64,000 bases of DNA from Eubacterium sp. 14-2 (GTDB lineage: Bacteria; Bacillota; Clostridia; Lachnospirales; Lachnospiraceae). The notes under the pieces were generated by a model, which searched no databases, was not told the origin of the DNA, and saw nothing but the letters and a program-made list of their open reading frames with translations. Each line of letters begins with the position of its first letter. Positions within the stretch are counted from its first letter, which is position 1. Where the stretch lies: the NCBI RefSeq assembly GCF_000403845.2, contig NZ_KE159568.1, forward strand, positions 186,001 to 250,000, in the 5' to 3' direction. Shown in pieces: positions 9,080 to 17,888 of the stretch. Both the position numbers and the translations under genes were made by a program.

Positions 9080-10696
9080 TCACATGCGATTTTTGATAGA
9101 TTGGAGTTTTTCACTCCAGGGTGCAAGCTCTGCGAGCTGATTATCGGCCATCTCTTTCGTTGGCCGATGGTCCAACAGAAATTTCAGATATCCGTAAACA
9201 TTCAGGTCATGCGCCTTTGCCATCTCAACCATTGTATAAACTACAGCACTGGCATTGGCTCCTTCTACAGAATCACTGAACAGCCAGTTTTTGCGGCCGA
9301 CTGCAAACGGACGCATCGCGTTCTCGCTGAGATTGTTTGTGAAGCTGCAGCGGCCATCCTCCAGATAAGTCTGTGCTGTTTCCCGCCGGTTAAGGACATA
9401 ATTCACTGCTTTATCCATGCGGGTATTCCGGACTGGCTTTTGCTGCTCAAGCCATGACCAGAAAGCCTCCAGAACAGGTTTTTCCTTCTCGAGACGCAGC
9501 TGCTTACGCTTTTCATAATCACCGGGATATTTTTTGTGAATGGAATCCTCTATGGCAAACAGGCGGTTACAGTACTGGACTCCCTGTACTGCCGGCTGGC
9601 TGTAATCATACGGTTTCCCTTTGGGAACGGCGTCGATAAAGTACCGGCGGATATGTGCCCGGCAGGAACACCGCTTGATATCCGGCAGGCTGTTGTAGCC
9701 CTGATAACCATCCGTTTCCAGATACCCATGATAACCTTCCAGGAACTCTTTTGCATGGCTGCCACTCCTGGTTGGAGAATAGCCATATAAAATAATGGCA
9801 GGAAGACCGTCTTCGCCGCTGCGGAACAACCACATAAAAGATTGTGTCTGTGCCCGGCGTTCTTCTTCCTTCAGTACCTGGACCCGGGTCTCATCTGCCA
9901 TTGCGAAGCTGCGCTTCAGCAGTTCCCGGTGGAAGTAATCATACATTGGCTGGAAGTAATTCCTGGAGCAATAGATGATCCAGTTGGCAAGTGTCGTCCT
10001 GCTGATCCGGGCACCATACTGTTTCCAGTCTTTCTCCTGACGGTACAGGGGAAGTCCATTGGCGTACTTCTGATACATCGTCCATGCAACGGTGGATGCG
10101 GTCGCCGGTCCTTTTCCTACCAGAGCCTGTGGAACTTGGGACTTTACAATCACAGGTTTTTCCGTGTCTCCCAGTCCTTCCTTACAGGACGGGCATCCAT
10201 AACTCTGACTGTAGTATTCGATCACTTTGCATGTGGCCGGGATGAATTCCAGCTCACGGCGGACATACGCTTCGCCGATCAGCACCATCTGCGTACCGCA
10301 GACCGGGCAGACCTGATCTTCTTCCGGAAGAGGGATAACTGCTTTTTCAACCTTCAGCCCTTTGAAAAGCTCCTCATGGGTTGCTTTCTTCTTGCGGGCA
10401 TGCTCCCGGATCACGGTATCTTCTTCCAACAGGGATAGATCCTGTTCCACTTCGGCTTCATCAAAAAGGTTCTGCTGTCCTGGAATGTCATCGGTTCTTC
10501 TTTCACTGGAGGAACCGAAAAGCTTTTTGGTAAGATAGTCCACCTGTTCCTGAAGGGCTTTTTCGTGGCTGGTTTTTTCGTCAATAACAAGACGGAGAGA
10601 TCTGATCAGTTCCGTTTGCTCAGAGATCATTGTTTTCAGCCCGGTTATGGTGTCCTTCAGCTCTCGCAGCTGGATGTCTTTTGCACTGGAAGCCAT
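9080..10696 (-). CDS. tnpC: IS66 transposase TnpC
   Basis: Full-length IS66 DDE transposase, 538 aa, with AAGGAGAG before the ATG. It has an N-terminal coiled coil (residues 5-60) with the LTKKLFGSSSERR box, a zinc-finger region (CPVCGTQM, then CPSC), and the catalytic core with ADETRVQV (first Asp), LETDGYQGYN (second Asp) and NNLSENAMRPFAVGRKNWLF (Glu). All three acidic residues are present, so it may be active. Confidence 0.95.
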   Translation of the reverse strand: MASSAKDIQLRELKDTITGLKTMISEQTELIRSLRLVIDEKTSHEKALQEQVDYLTKKLFGSSSERRTDDIPGQQNLFDEAEVEQDLSLLEEDTVIREHARKKKATHEELFKGLKVEKAVIPLPEEDQVCPVCGTQMVLIGEAYVRRELEFIPATCKVIEYYSQSYGCPSCKEGLGDTEKPVIVKSQVPQALVGKGPATASTVAWTMYQKYANGLPLYRQEKDWKQYGARISRTTLANWIIYCSRNYFQPMYDYFHRELLKRSFAMADETRVQVLKEEERRAQTQSFMWLFRSGEDGLPAIILYGYSPTRSGSHAKEFLEGYHGYLETDGYQGYNSLPDIKRCSCRAHIRRYFIDAVPKGKPYDYSQPAVQGVQYCNRLFAIEDSIHKKYPGDYEKRKQLRLEKEKPVLEAFWSWLEQQKPVRNTRMDKAVNYVLNRRETAQTYLEDGRCSFTNNLSENAMRPFAVGRKNWLFSDSVEGANASAVVYTMVEMAKAHDLNVYGYLKFLLDHRPTKEMADNQLAELAPWSEKLQSIKNRM

Positions 10697-10838
10697 CGTT
10701 CTCTCCTTGGATTTGATACCTTTATTATACCAAAAATACAGCCATTCCTAAAGGAAAACAAGTGCTGAAAAACGCTGAATTTATAAGGAAATCTGCCATT
10801 TTTCTGTGCAGGATTTTTACCGGAATCCAGATGCTTTT

Positions 10839-11180
10839 TTACTCTGCTTTAATTGCTTTTGGCTGGTCGATATCAATTCCTGACATCAGCCAGTCGAACT
10901 CCCGCCAGGAAAGATTCCGGACTTCCGACTGCTTCCTTGGCCATTGATAGCCGCCCCGGACAGACAGCCGTTTATAGATCAGGACAAAGCCATCCGGTTC
11001 ACGGAACAGAGCTTTGATCCTGTCCCGTCTTCTTCCACAGAACAGGAAGAGCGCACTGGATGCCGGATCCATCTTAAGCTGGTCTTCGACAATGGCACAG
11101 AGACCATCGATCGATTTGCGCATATCCGTATAACCGCAGACAATGTAGATCTTTTCGAGACCGGAGATATCACCTAACAT
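10839..11180 (-). CDS. tnpB: IS66 accessory protein TnpB
   Basis: Matches the short IS66 Orf2 family: YIVCGYTDMRKSIDGLCAIV near the N-terminus and ALFLFCGRRRDRIKALF. It is needed for IS66 transposition, but its exact job is unclear. The start overlaps tnpA by 7 bases; tnpC follows after 142 bases. Confidence 0.93.
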   Translation of the reverse strand: MLGDISGLEKIYIVCGYTDMRKSIDGLCAIVEDQLKMDPASSALFLFCGRRRDRIKALFREPDGFVLIYKRLSVRGGYQWPRKQSEVRNLSWREFDWLMSGIDIDQPKAIKAE

Positions 11181-11584
11181 AAGGTCTCCCGGACCAGGCG
11201 GAGTGTCCTGGTGAGCAGGACAGGATCCGCATCATTGCTGATGCGGATTATCACATCATTCATGGACACTTCAATCGTATGGGAATTGTCAGGGTTCGTT
11301 TGGTGCATCTGCGATGCTGTATGCTGTTCCGTAAGGTGATCCGGAACAATGGCAATGGGAACCACGTCCTGCTTTGAACGCGGGATCTCACAATGACCAT
11401 AATTCGGTGCCGGAATCTGATCCGCTGCTGTTTTCCTGCAGCGGCTGACCCGGTTATAAAAAGTGCTTACAGCGATACCGTTTTCACGGCACCAGTCAGC
11501 ATCTGTCATGCCGCTTTGGCGGCATTCATTGATAAGCCGGATCTGTTCCGCCATCGGAACACGGGCTTTGCGTGTAGCTGCCAT
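11174..11584 (-). CDS. tnpA: IS66 accessory protein TnpA (HTH)
   Basis: 136 aa. The N-terminal half is a helix-turn-helix (IRLINECRQSGMTDADWCRE, then GIAVSTFYNRVSRCRK) as in IS66/IS3 Orf1 proteins, likely binding the element ends. The C-terminal half is the usual variable part. First gene of the IS66 operon, overlapping tnpB. Confidence 0.92.
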   Translation of the reverse strand: MAATRKARVPMAEQIRLINECRQSGMTDADWCRENGIAVSTFYNRVSRCRKTAADQIPAPNYGHCEIPRSKQDVVPIAIVPDHLTEQHTASQMHQTNPDNSHTIEVSMNDVIIRISNDADPVLLTRTLRLVRETLC

Positions 11585-11828
11585 AACCTATCCTCCGTAA
11601 TTGTAGTGAAATAGTCTAACTGTATTTCATTTACAATGATAGAGGAATCCAGAAGATTAGAAAATCCGCAGGAATATTTGGCGCTTACGAAAAAATTACA
11701 CCATCCACAAAACTGCAGGTGGTGTATATGCGATGGTATTTATTTCTGTATGAATGAGTGCTATAATGATAAAGAGCCAACTAAATGATGAGATTATTGT
11801 AAAAACTAGGCACTAGAGAGGAAGCATT

Positions 11829-12542
11829 ATGAATACTGATATAAAAAACACTTTATCTGTTATTGCATTTTTAGATATTTTGGGTGGGAAACATATTATA
11901 GAGCAAAATGCTGATGAATCATTAAATTTAGTATATAAATCTTATACAGAAGCTATAGCGAGATATAAAAACATGGCTGACCCCGACTTCGTATTACCTA
12001 ACATAAATATATTTTCTGATAACATAACTGTTTCATGTCAACTTGATGATAACTTTGATAACGCCCTTGAATGTATCATGAGTGTAATTTTATTTTGCAC
12101 TACACTAACAGCACAATTTTGGGCAAATGGTCTGCTAATTAGAGGCGGCATTACTATAGGATATTGCTTTTCTGATAATCTTATGGTTTGGGGGAAGGCA
12201 TTAGTTCGTGCTTATGAAATAGAAAGCACTATCGCAATATATCCCAGAATAGTAATCGACCCATTTGCCGATGAGTTATTTGATTTTTTATCAAATTCAA
12301 AATACAAAAAGATAATATGCAGGGATTTTGACGGATTATATTTTATTGATGTATTTTTTTCACCACAGGTTTCCAGTATTCTCCCATTCTTAGAATTTTT
12401 GATTGATGACAATACAAGACGCATCAATGACCTAGATGATAAAAATTTAAAAGAACGCCAAAAACTTAAATGGCTGCAAAACTACTATTATGAAAAATAT
12501 GACGATATAAAAAAATCTTTGAACAATCAACAAGCTTTATAG
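11829..12542 (+). CDS. nucleotidyl-cyclase-like protein of unknown function, 237 aa
   Basis: The motif order resembles class III nucleotidyl cyclases: a first strand with Asp (VIAFLDILGGK), a hairpin with a second Asp (NIFSDNITVSC), then LIRGGITIGYCF and VWGKALVRAYEIES, followed by YPRIVID. The two Asp residues would be the metal ligands. The Asn and Arg that canonical cyclases carry in the last helix (VNxAAR) are not visible, so activity is uncertain. It starts 141 bases beyond the IS66 end and is followed by a two-TM protein, a layout like Pycsar cyclase-effector pairs. AT-rich compared with the core genes, which suggests transfer. The fold assignment is inference. Confidence 0.6.
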   Translation: MNTDIKNTLSVIAFLDILGGKHIIEQNADESLNLVYKSYTEAIARYKNMADPDFVLPNINIFSDNITVSCQLDDNFDNALECIMSVILFCTTLTAQFWANGLLIRGGITIGYCFSDNLMVWGKALVRAYEIESTIAIYPRIVIDPFADELFDFLSNSKYKKIICRDFDGLYFIDVFFSPQVSSILPFLEFLIDDNTRRINDLDDKNLKERQKLKWLQNYYYEKYDDIKKSLNNQQAL

Positions 12543-12680
12543 CTCTCTACGAGAGAAAGATGAAAGAAGATGGCACTACAGTCTTAAGCTGGCATATGCC
12601 GAAATAAAGAAAATAGTAGGTCTGCTACTAAACCATTTTAAAGGGAGTAGACGGTGGCATTTGAAAAGGCGGTGGAGTAA

Positions 12681-13403
12681 ATGAAAAATAAAATTGAGAT
12701 GTCACGATTTGGAAAGAATCAATTAAAACGCAAAAAGAAAAAATGGATAAAGCCAGTTTTAATAGGTATCATTATTACTATTTTATTTGTGCTATTGTCC
12801 TTGAAATGTGAAGAGATGATACGATGTAGTATAGGAAAACTATCTGTTGATAACGATGCTAACGCAACATGGATTGGGTCACTGGCATCTTACTGGGGTG
12901 GTATCATTGGTGGTGTATTCTCTGGAACGATTGCGATTTTTGGGGTCTTTTACACAATACAGTTTACCCGTGAAGCTGATAGAAAAAAGGAAAGACAAAG
13001 TATTCAGCCATTTCTTAATGTGGAAATAGTAGGAATACCATCTGGAACTGTAAAAAGATTTCAAATCGCAGATGAGCAAAAATATGTAAACGGAAAAGCT
13101 ACACAAGAGTTTTATCCTATATATTTGTCTATTACAAATATAGGAAACGGATTTGCAAATACATTAACTTTTGGAACGGGCGAAAACTTAACTGGTGTAA
13201 ACTTTAAAGAAGTATTTACAGTAAATCAGAAAAAAGAAATATTACTAGATGTTCAAACATATAAAATGGGAAAAGGAGTCATATTTTTTATCTGGTTTAC
13301 TGACAGCATGACAAACGAATACATTCAATATTACGAATTAAAACGAAATGGAGATGGTGCAGGATACAATTTAGATGTAGGATATCCTAATTTAATAGAG
13401 TAA
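12681..13403 (+). CDS. two-TM membrane protein, possible partner of the cyclase-like protein
   Basis: GGTGGAGTAA precedes the ATG. After a basic N-terminus (QLKRKKKKWIKP) there are two membrane segments, about residues 25-43 and 66-90 (WGGIIGGVFSGTIAIFGVFY), then a charged stretch (READRKKERQS) and a C-terminal beta-rich domain (PFLNVEIVGIP ... LSITNIGNGFANTL). The topology puts the large domain in the cytosol. Small two-TM proteins with such a domain recur in defence islands, but I cannot name the family. It lies 138 bases after the cyclase-like gene on the same strand. Confidence 0.7.
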   Translation: MKNKIEMSRFGKNQLKRKKKKWIKPVLIGIIITILFVLLSLKCEEMIRCSIGKLSVDNDANATWIGSLASYWGGIIGGVFSGTIAIFGVFYTIQFTREADRKKERQSIQPFLNVEIVGIPSGTVKRFQIADEQKYVNGKATQEFYPIYLSITNIGNGFANTLTFGTGENLTGVNFKEVFTVNQKKEILLDVQTYKMGKGVIFFIWFTDSMTNEYIQYYELKRNGDGAGYNLDVGYPNLIE

Positions 13404-14113
13404 GAATATATCTTTTGGTCAGACTGTTATATATTAAAAAGGCATCCGCAATCTGTGGATGGATACGTATCACCGTATGTGCCATAGCGTACAGAAGAAG
13501 AGAAGTACAGGAATGTTGGAAAAGCTGTGGAATTTTTGAAACGCATTTCTTTACGCTGCAAAGCGGGGTAAATCAAGGGACATACGCTGTTACTGTCCTA
13601 CTGAATAGCTTACTGTCCTATCAACTGTCCTGTAAAATATCTATGGGACAGTGGGAATCAGCTCATAAATGAAGGTTTTCATGCTATTACTGGCTTACTG
13701 TCCTATAAAATGGCTCTTACTCTCTATATATACATATATTATATAAATAAAAAATTTTATACAATAATATTAAAAATGATAGTACAGTAGGACAGTAACC
13801 CTCCTTTTTCTGTACTTTTTTATTGATATATGAGGGATTGTCTCATCCACTGTCCTATCGCCTTTTTACAGGACAGTAACTATGCCTGATAGGACAGTAG
13901 GGCAATCATCCCCCTGTACTCCTTATATAGAATATACGAGGGGCATGCTAATATGTAAGAGGATTTGACCTATATGTATTTCAGGTATTACAAAATCAGT
14001 ACAAAGAAGATATTGAATTGATTGCAAATTATCGAATTTACGGACAAAAAAATTGTGAAGAAGGGAACTGAAGACATAGTTGTAAAGATTAGAAATTGAG
14101 AGGACAAATTATT
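13404..14113. other. intergenic region with an iteron-like repeat cluster and gene fragments
   Basis: About 710 bases without an intact gene. Short coding-looking fragments are present on the + strand: GKAVEFLKRISLRCKAG ending near 13573 (with a stop in frame ahead of it), and QNQYKEDIELIANYRIYGQK ending near 14070. Between them lie nine copies of a 10-base repeat (separate entry) and an AT-rich stretch at 13720-13785. This looks like the remains of a replication or regulatory region of a mobile element. Confidence 0.55.
13591..13900. repeat. iteron-like cluster of TACTGTCCTA, nine copies in both orientations
   Basis: Forward copies of (T)ACTGTCCT(A) begin at 13591, 13611, 13624, 13696 and 13849. 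Inverted copies (AGGACAGT or GGGACAGT) lie at 13645, 13789, 13871 and 13890. An AT-rich tract sits inside the cluster. Clusters of this kind bind replication initiators or dense regulators. No replication gene is intact nearby. Confidence 0.75.
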
Positions 14114-14947
14114 ATGAAAATCGGAAATAATGATTATAAAACTATTTTACTAGACACTAATGCTATTAGAGAAATCGTAACTAATGAGAATAACTCTGGG
14201 CGAGGATTCCTGGAAAATTTTATAGCATTCGGAAAATATGTTCCCTGTATTTCCCTTTATAATGTCATAGAATTAAAACCGTATGCTAATTTATATGACA
14301 AATTTATAGATTATTTTTCAATAATACCCTGCCTTGTCTTATATCCAGTCAAGTTCATTTTAGCTAAAGAATTAAATGCTGTACAAAATAACACTGAATT
14401 TGTTATTGACAATTCTATTGCGAATGCTTTTTCACCATTAGGTAAAGATGATACGTTTAATTGCCGTTCGTTTTTTGACAAACTTATGCAAAACCAAAAA
14501 TTAACAGCAATTATTAATCAAGAAATTAAAGAATTACCTCAAATTGCAACTGTTTGGGAAAATCAGAGGCAGGGAGCTTTTAGATTATTATCGAAAAACG
14601 GATATCCAAATAATATGATTGACATAAAATTTTTCAAATTTCAAGAAGAAAGCACGATTTTAAAAGATTTAAAAAATTGGGGAATATCTATTTCTCCGAG
14701 CATTAGTTACAAAAAATTTCCCGCTGCAAGAATAATGGCTTTTTCTCAATTTAATAGAGTGCATTTAACGAAAAAAATAATAAAACCTAATGATGTCATG
14801 GATACAAGCATTAGTGCAATTGTACCGCACGTAGATGCTGTGGTAACTGAAAAATACCAAACTAATGTATATAAAACAGCAAAAAGCTTCATACCTGAAA
14901 TGAAGCCTTTAGAGATATACACATTAAAAGATATCCGTATTTTTTAA
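14114..14947 (+). CDS. PIN-domain protein (putative ribonuclease)
   Basis: Start taken at the ATG at 14114; a TTG at 14096 is the alternative. The N-terminal KTILLDTNAIREIV gives the first PIN Asp. The C-terminal NDVMDTSISAIVPHVDAVVT gives the later acidic residues and the strand-helix pattern of PIN nucleases. The middle (residues 50-190) is a helical insertion, making it longer (about 277 aa) than small VapC toxins. No antitoxin-like gene adjoins it. It may be an RNA-cleaving defence or toxin protein; the target is unknown. AT-rich, like the cyclase-like gene nearby. Confidence 0.7.
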   Translation: MKIGNNDYKTILLDTNAIREIVTNENNSGRGFLENFIAFGKYVPCISLYNVIELKPYANLYDKFIDYFSIIPCLVLYPVKFILAKELNAVQNNTEFVIDNSIANAFSPLGKDDTFNCRSFFDKLMQNQKLTAIINQEIKELPQIATVWENQRQGAFRLLSKNGYPNNMIDIKFFKFQEESTILKDLKNWGISISPSISYKKFPAARIMAFSQFNRVHLTKKIIKPNDVMDTSISAIVPHVDAVVTEKYQTNVYKTAKSFIPEMKPLEIYTLKDIRIF

Positions 14948-15026
14948 AAGTAAATTAGAAGCAAAGTCCGCAAACCAGTATAAACGCTGGCTTTGCGGAT
15001 TTTAAACAACTCATCGAGCATCCAAC

Positions 15027-15453
15027 CTAAAGGCTGGATGCCGCAAGTTGCCTGCCATATTTTGAATAGTTCCTTTTCACGCCCTGTATCTGGATGCCTG
15101 TGCATTGCAGGATTCCGGCAATAATGCTCCGATGGCACAGCGTTTCATCAAGACAAAAGCAAACCAGACAGATTCTCTTCCCCTGCTTGTCCAGTTCAAC
15201 AAGTTCAGAAATCTTTCTTTGTGGTTCCATGCCCATCATTTCTTTTGAAAATGTTGGTACATAGATATTTCTGAACGCGTCCGCGTTCCATTGCCCTGTA
15301 TCCTTTAACTATATATCTTTGGAACAAATTCCAAGAAGGGGACAGCTCTGGAACATGCTTCATTCTCCCAGGATTTTTGAGTGAGCGAACAATCGCCCAC
15401 ACTTCATCGTATGCTGCATAGTTTACATTGCGGATGTCTGTGACAGTTACCAT
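15027..15453 (-). pseudogene. DUF488 family gene broken by a frameshift
   Basis: The start at 15453 has GGGAGGAAGATT before ATG (MVTVTDIRNVNYAAYD). The frame carries to about LFQRYI at 15310 and then goes wrong. One base away it resumes as KDTGQWNADAFRNIYVPTFS and runs to LVCFCLDETLCHRSIIAGIL, the conserved Cys/His motif of DUF488 proteins. The shift lies in TATATAGTTAAAGG near 15305. Removing one base would restore a protein of about 140 aa. Confidence 0.7.
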
Positions 15454-15599
15454 AATCTTCCTCCCTACAGTAATCTGATTTCTATGTTTCATCCATGCTC
15501 CCGTTTTTCTGCTGGCAGGCAGAAAAAATTTAAGCTGCCTACAATATGCGGACAGCTTAATATAGCAGCATTTAAATTGCAGACTGCGCAGCAAGGCTT

Positions 15600-16220
15600 C
15601 TATGTATGCATCGAATAATACGCCTTTTTCATATCCTCCTGCCCATGGAGAATCAGCCCGCCGGATATGCCAGCCTTCCCGTCTTTGATTTCCCGGAAGA
15701 AAAAGCTGTACGGCACAAAGTCATCGTAAATCTCAATTTCTTCAGAGTTCCCCCATCTGAACTGGTCACGCAGGAACCGGATAAGTTTACGCCGGATGAC
15801 GCCGTTTCCCAAAGCTGCATGTAAGTTCTTCCTGCTTTTGAATACAATCCTTGCCTGCCCCACGGAATCATCCACCGAAAGTGCCTTCCATACGATAGGC
15901 TTTCTTTCTGATACGCTTTCGTGCAGATGTTCCACCATTTCATCATAGGGCAGGATAATGGTATCCTGATAGCCGGAAAGGCTATTCTTATCGCCTCCAA
16001 GCCAGGTGAACGCAATCTCTAAGGTTCCCGCATAGGTGTCCCGGCGCAGTACGGCAAAGGAATGGATATCACAGGCGATAACCTCCGGCTTATGCTCCAG
16101 CTCTTCCAGCTTATTCCGGGAGATATAGAATCTGTGCGGGGATTTTTTGGAACGGCTGACCGTCCGCAGGCCAACATAATCTTCCCTGAATATCATATAC
16201 ACAAGTGTTCTCTTTTTCAT
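15600..16220 (-). CDS. hypothetical protein, 206 aa
   Basis: Start at 16220 (GGAGG and MKKRTLVYMIFREDY); the frame extends further upstream without a ribosome site. Mixed alpha/beta, basic, no membrane segment, Trp/Arg-rich C-terminal half (IRFLRDQFRWGNSEEIEIYD). I do not recognise a family. It lies between the broken DUF488 gene and a repeat cluster, in what looks like a mobile element. Confidence 0.7.
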   Translation of the reverse strand: MKKRTLVYMIFREDYVGLRTVSRSKKSPHRFYISRNKLEELEHKPEVIACDIHSFAVLRRDTYAGTLEIAFTWLGGDKNSLSGYQDTIILPYDEMVEHLHESVSERKPIVWKALSVDDSVGQARIVFKSRKNLHAALGNGVIRRKLIRFLRDQFRWGNSEEIEIYDDFVPYSFFFREIKDGKAGISGGLILHGQEDMKKAYYSMHT

Positions 16221-16731
16221 AACAGCAATGCCTCCTTTTTTTAATGCTCCCGCAGCCGCAGGGCTATTATAATCACAAACTGTTTCCATTTGCTTTATAC
16301 AAATAAAAAAGCAGGATTTCCGATTCATTTTTCAGACATACAGAAAAGGGATTTTTTACAGAACCATACAGAAGAAAATGTAAGAAAGTATGAAAGTTTG
16401 TAAGACTCTTAAAACATACTTTCATACGCCAAAAAGCCTTATAAATCAAGGAAAACACACTCTTGTAAGAATGTATGAAAGTTTTTTAAGTTAATTATAG
16501 AAAAAAATATATAAGTGTATCATATATGTGTATATGTATATTTTTTATATATATAAGGGTTGGAAAAACTTTCATACATTCTTACGCCCTTTAAAACCCT
16601 TGCCTGTATTGGGTTTTAAAGCAGGCATTTTTACACTTTCTTACACCCGCTAAAAAACCTCATAAACCAGGCTTTTTCTGTATGTCATTCCTGTACTTTC
16701 TTACAAATTTTCTTACAAACTTTCTTACACT
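16221..16731. other. intergenic region with a second repeat cluster
   Basis: About 510 AT-rich bases without a gene. It contains the GTAAGAAAGT repeat cluster and a purely AT tract at 16500-16560. It separates the 15600-16220 gene from a run of five small genes, all on the minus strand. Confidence 0.55.
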
Positions 16732-16733
16732 TT
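16380..16733. repeat. iteron-like cluster of ACTTTCTTAC / GTAAGAAAGT
   Basis: Forward ACTTTCTTAC or near copies lie at about 16568, 16634, 16695, 16708 and 16719. Inverted GTAAGAAAGT or near copies lie at 16381 and 16465. Several are extended by a second half TTTCATAC. Both orientations are spaced around a 60-base AT tract. The layout resembles a replication origin or a multi-site operator. Confidence 0.7.
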
Positions 16734-17010
16734 ATCCAGAATCTCCGCTGTAATAAAACCCGTCCATTACCTTTTCGCAGTCTTCTTTGCTCTGTAAACC
16801 ATAATGCCCATGGTTCAAGCTTTTCAGCTTCTGGTTCCAGCATGTCCAGACAGCGTATGTGCCATCGTCTTTTTTAGCTGCTGCCATGTAAAGATGTGAA
16901 TCGTCAGGATGGTACGATTTCTTTCTGATTTTCAGAACAGTGTACTTGGGAAGATTCTCTTTGAAGTAAATCCTCACCTGTTCCATAACTTCTAATAATC
17001 CGGTCTTCAT
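16732..17010 (-). CDS. small hypothetical protein, 92 aa
   Basis: AGAAGGAGAAGAATAAAT precedes the ATG. Soluble, basic, rich in Tyr/Lys (IRKKSYHPDDSHLYMAAAKK) with a Trp-containing strand pair (GTYAVWTCWNQ). Last gene of a run of five on this strand. Family not recognised; such genes are typical of integrated elements in Clostridia. Confidence 0.65.
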   Translation of the reverse strand: MKTGLLEVMEQVRIYFKENLPKYTVLKIRKKSYHPDDSHLYMAAAKKDDGTYAVWTCWNQKLKSLNHGHYGLQSKEDCEKVMDGFYYSGDSG

Positions 17011-17012
17011 AT

Positions 17013-17243
17013 TTATTCTTCTCCTTCTTCCAGGATTTCCACAAAATTATACAGTTCCAGATTTTCATACACCCATGAATCTGCTGTGTACTCCCCTACA
17101 AGTCCCACCCCGATATGCCGCCAATCCAGAGGACAGTTATGGGTGGATGCAAACTCATCCAGAATGTCTTTCACCCAGCGGATTAAATCAAAATTTCTTT
17201 CATCGTCTGCCTGTGCGATTATCTCCCTGATTGTTTGTTCCAT
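17013..17243 (-). CDS. small acidic hypothetical protein, 76 aa
   Basis: AAAGGAGCTGACAC precedes the ATG. Helical N-terminus (IREIIAQADDERNFDLIRWV), then LDWRHIGVGLVGEY and an acidic end. Two bases separate it from the next small gene, so they are co-transcribed. Function unknown. Confidence 0.65.
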   Translation of the reverse strand: MEQTIREIIAQADDERNFDLIRWVKDILDEFASTHNCPLDWRHIGVGLVGEYTADSWVYENLELYNFVEILEEGEE

Positions 17244-17259
17244 GTGTCAGCTCCTTTCG

Positions 17260-17457
17260 TTACAGTCCGAACATAAACCGTTTCTTTCCATCGCTACAGA
17301 CTGCTTTCATAAAAAGCAGTTTGCCATTTTCCTTTGCGTTTCTGATAACAGTTTCCGCCTGCTCCAATACCGGGGTTTTACCATAATATCTGCCGCTGTC
17401 TGTTGGGCATTGCGGAAACTCATAGATTTCATAATATAAAATCTTGTAATCTGCCAT
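17260..17457 (-). CDS. small hypothetical protein, 65 aa
   Basis: AAAGGAGCGACCAGGA precedes the ATG. Starts MADYKILYYEIYEFPQC and contains a helix (LEQAETVIRNAKENGKLLFM). It resembles short alpha/beta proteins of mobile elements. Function unknown; part of the five-gene run. Confidence 0.6.
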   Translation of the reverse strand: MADYKILYYEIYEFPQCPTDSGRYYGKTPVLEQAETVIRNAKENGKLLFMKAVCSDGKKRFMFGL

Positions 17458-17488
17458 TCCTGGTCGCTCCTTTCGCTCTGGCTTTTTC

Positions 17489-17785
17489 TTAGAAATTCCC
17501 GGAGAACCGGTCAGTAATATATCTATCGCGGCTTACGCCAGCCTGTTCCAATGTCTGGATGACAATGGATTCTGTCACATCAAGCAAATCACAATAAGCG
17601 CTGCCATACAGGCGGGCAGCATTGTCAGGCTCTTTCTCATCATCTTCCGGGCTGGTAAGCGTAATGTCCTGTTCATCAAGAACACTCTCGAAGTTCTCAA
17701 CAATCCGTGCCGCAATGTCATGTGTATAGACCTGTTCTGTTAGGGTAACTGTTTCTGTGGTGGATAATTCGGATTTTTCTATCAT
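17489..17785 (-). CDS. small acidic hypothetical protein, 98 aa
   Basis: The ATG at 17785 is preferred because the upstream GTG at 17797 sits too close to AAAGGAG. The protein is acidic, with a central disordered stretch (LTSPEDDEKEPDNAARLYGS) and a C-terminal helix (ESIVIQTLEQAGVSRDRY). Function unknown. Confidence 0.6.
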   Translation of the reverse strand: MIEKSELSTTETVTLTEQVYTHDIAARIVENFESVLDEQDITLTSPEDDEKEPDNAARLYGSAYCDLLDVTESIVIQTLEQAGVSRDRYITDRFSGNF

Positions 17786-17888
17786 ATTTCGTTGCACTCC
17801 TTTCGTTTGGCTAGTTTTATAGCAATCAAAAAGAGCCTGTTTTTACGACTGGCTCTAAAGTCGTTTTTTTAAGGTCATATGGCATATA

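Larger units (their letters stand above)
9005..11688 (-). mobile_element. IS66 family insertion sequence, apparently complete
   Basis: The ends are inverted: GTAAGCGCCAAAT at 9005-9017 and its reverse complement at 11676-11688. The similarity continues less exactly inward (TGCGG follows on both sides). Between them lie the three genes typical of IS66: tnpA, tnpB and tnpC, all intact. The 8 bases outside each end (ATAATAGC and GAAAAAAT) do not match, so there is no visible target duplication. The element may have recombined with another copy, or be old in this place. Confidence 0.88.

Noticed and set aside
9842-10438. Open frame of 198 codons on the + strand
   Set aside because: Lies wholly antisense to the IS66 transposase gene, has no ribosome site, and its composition mirrors the real gene.
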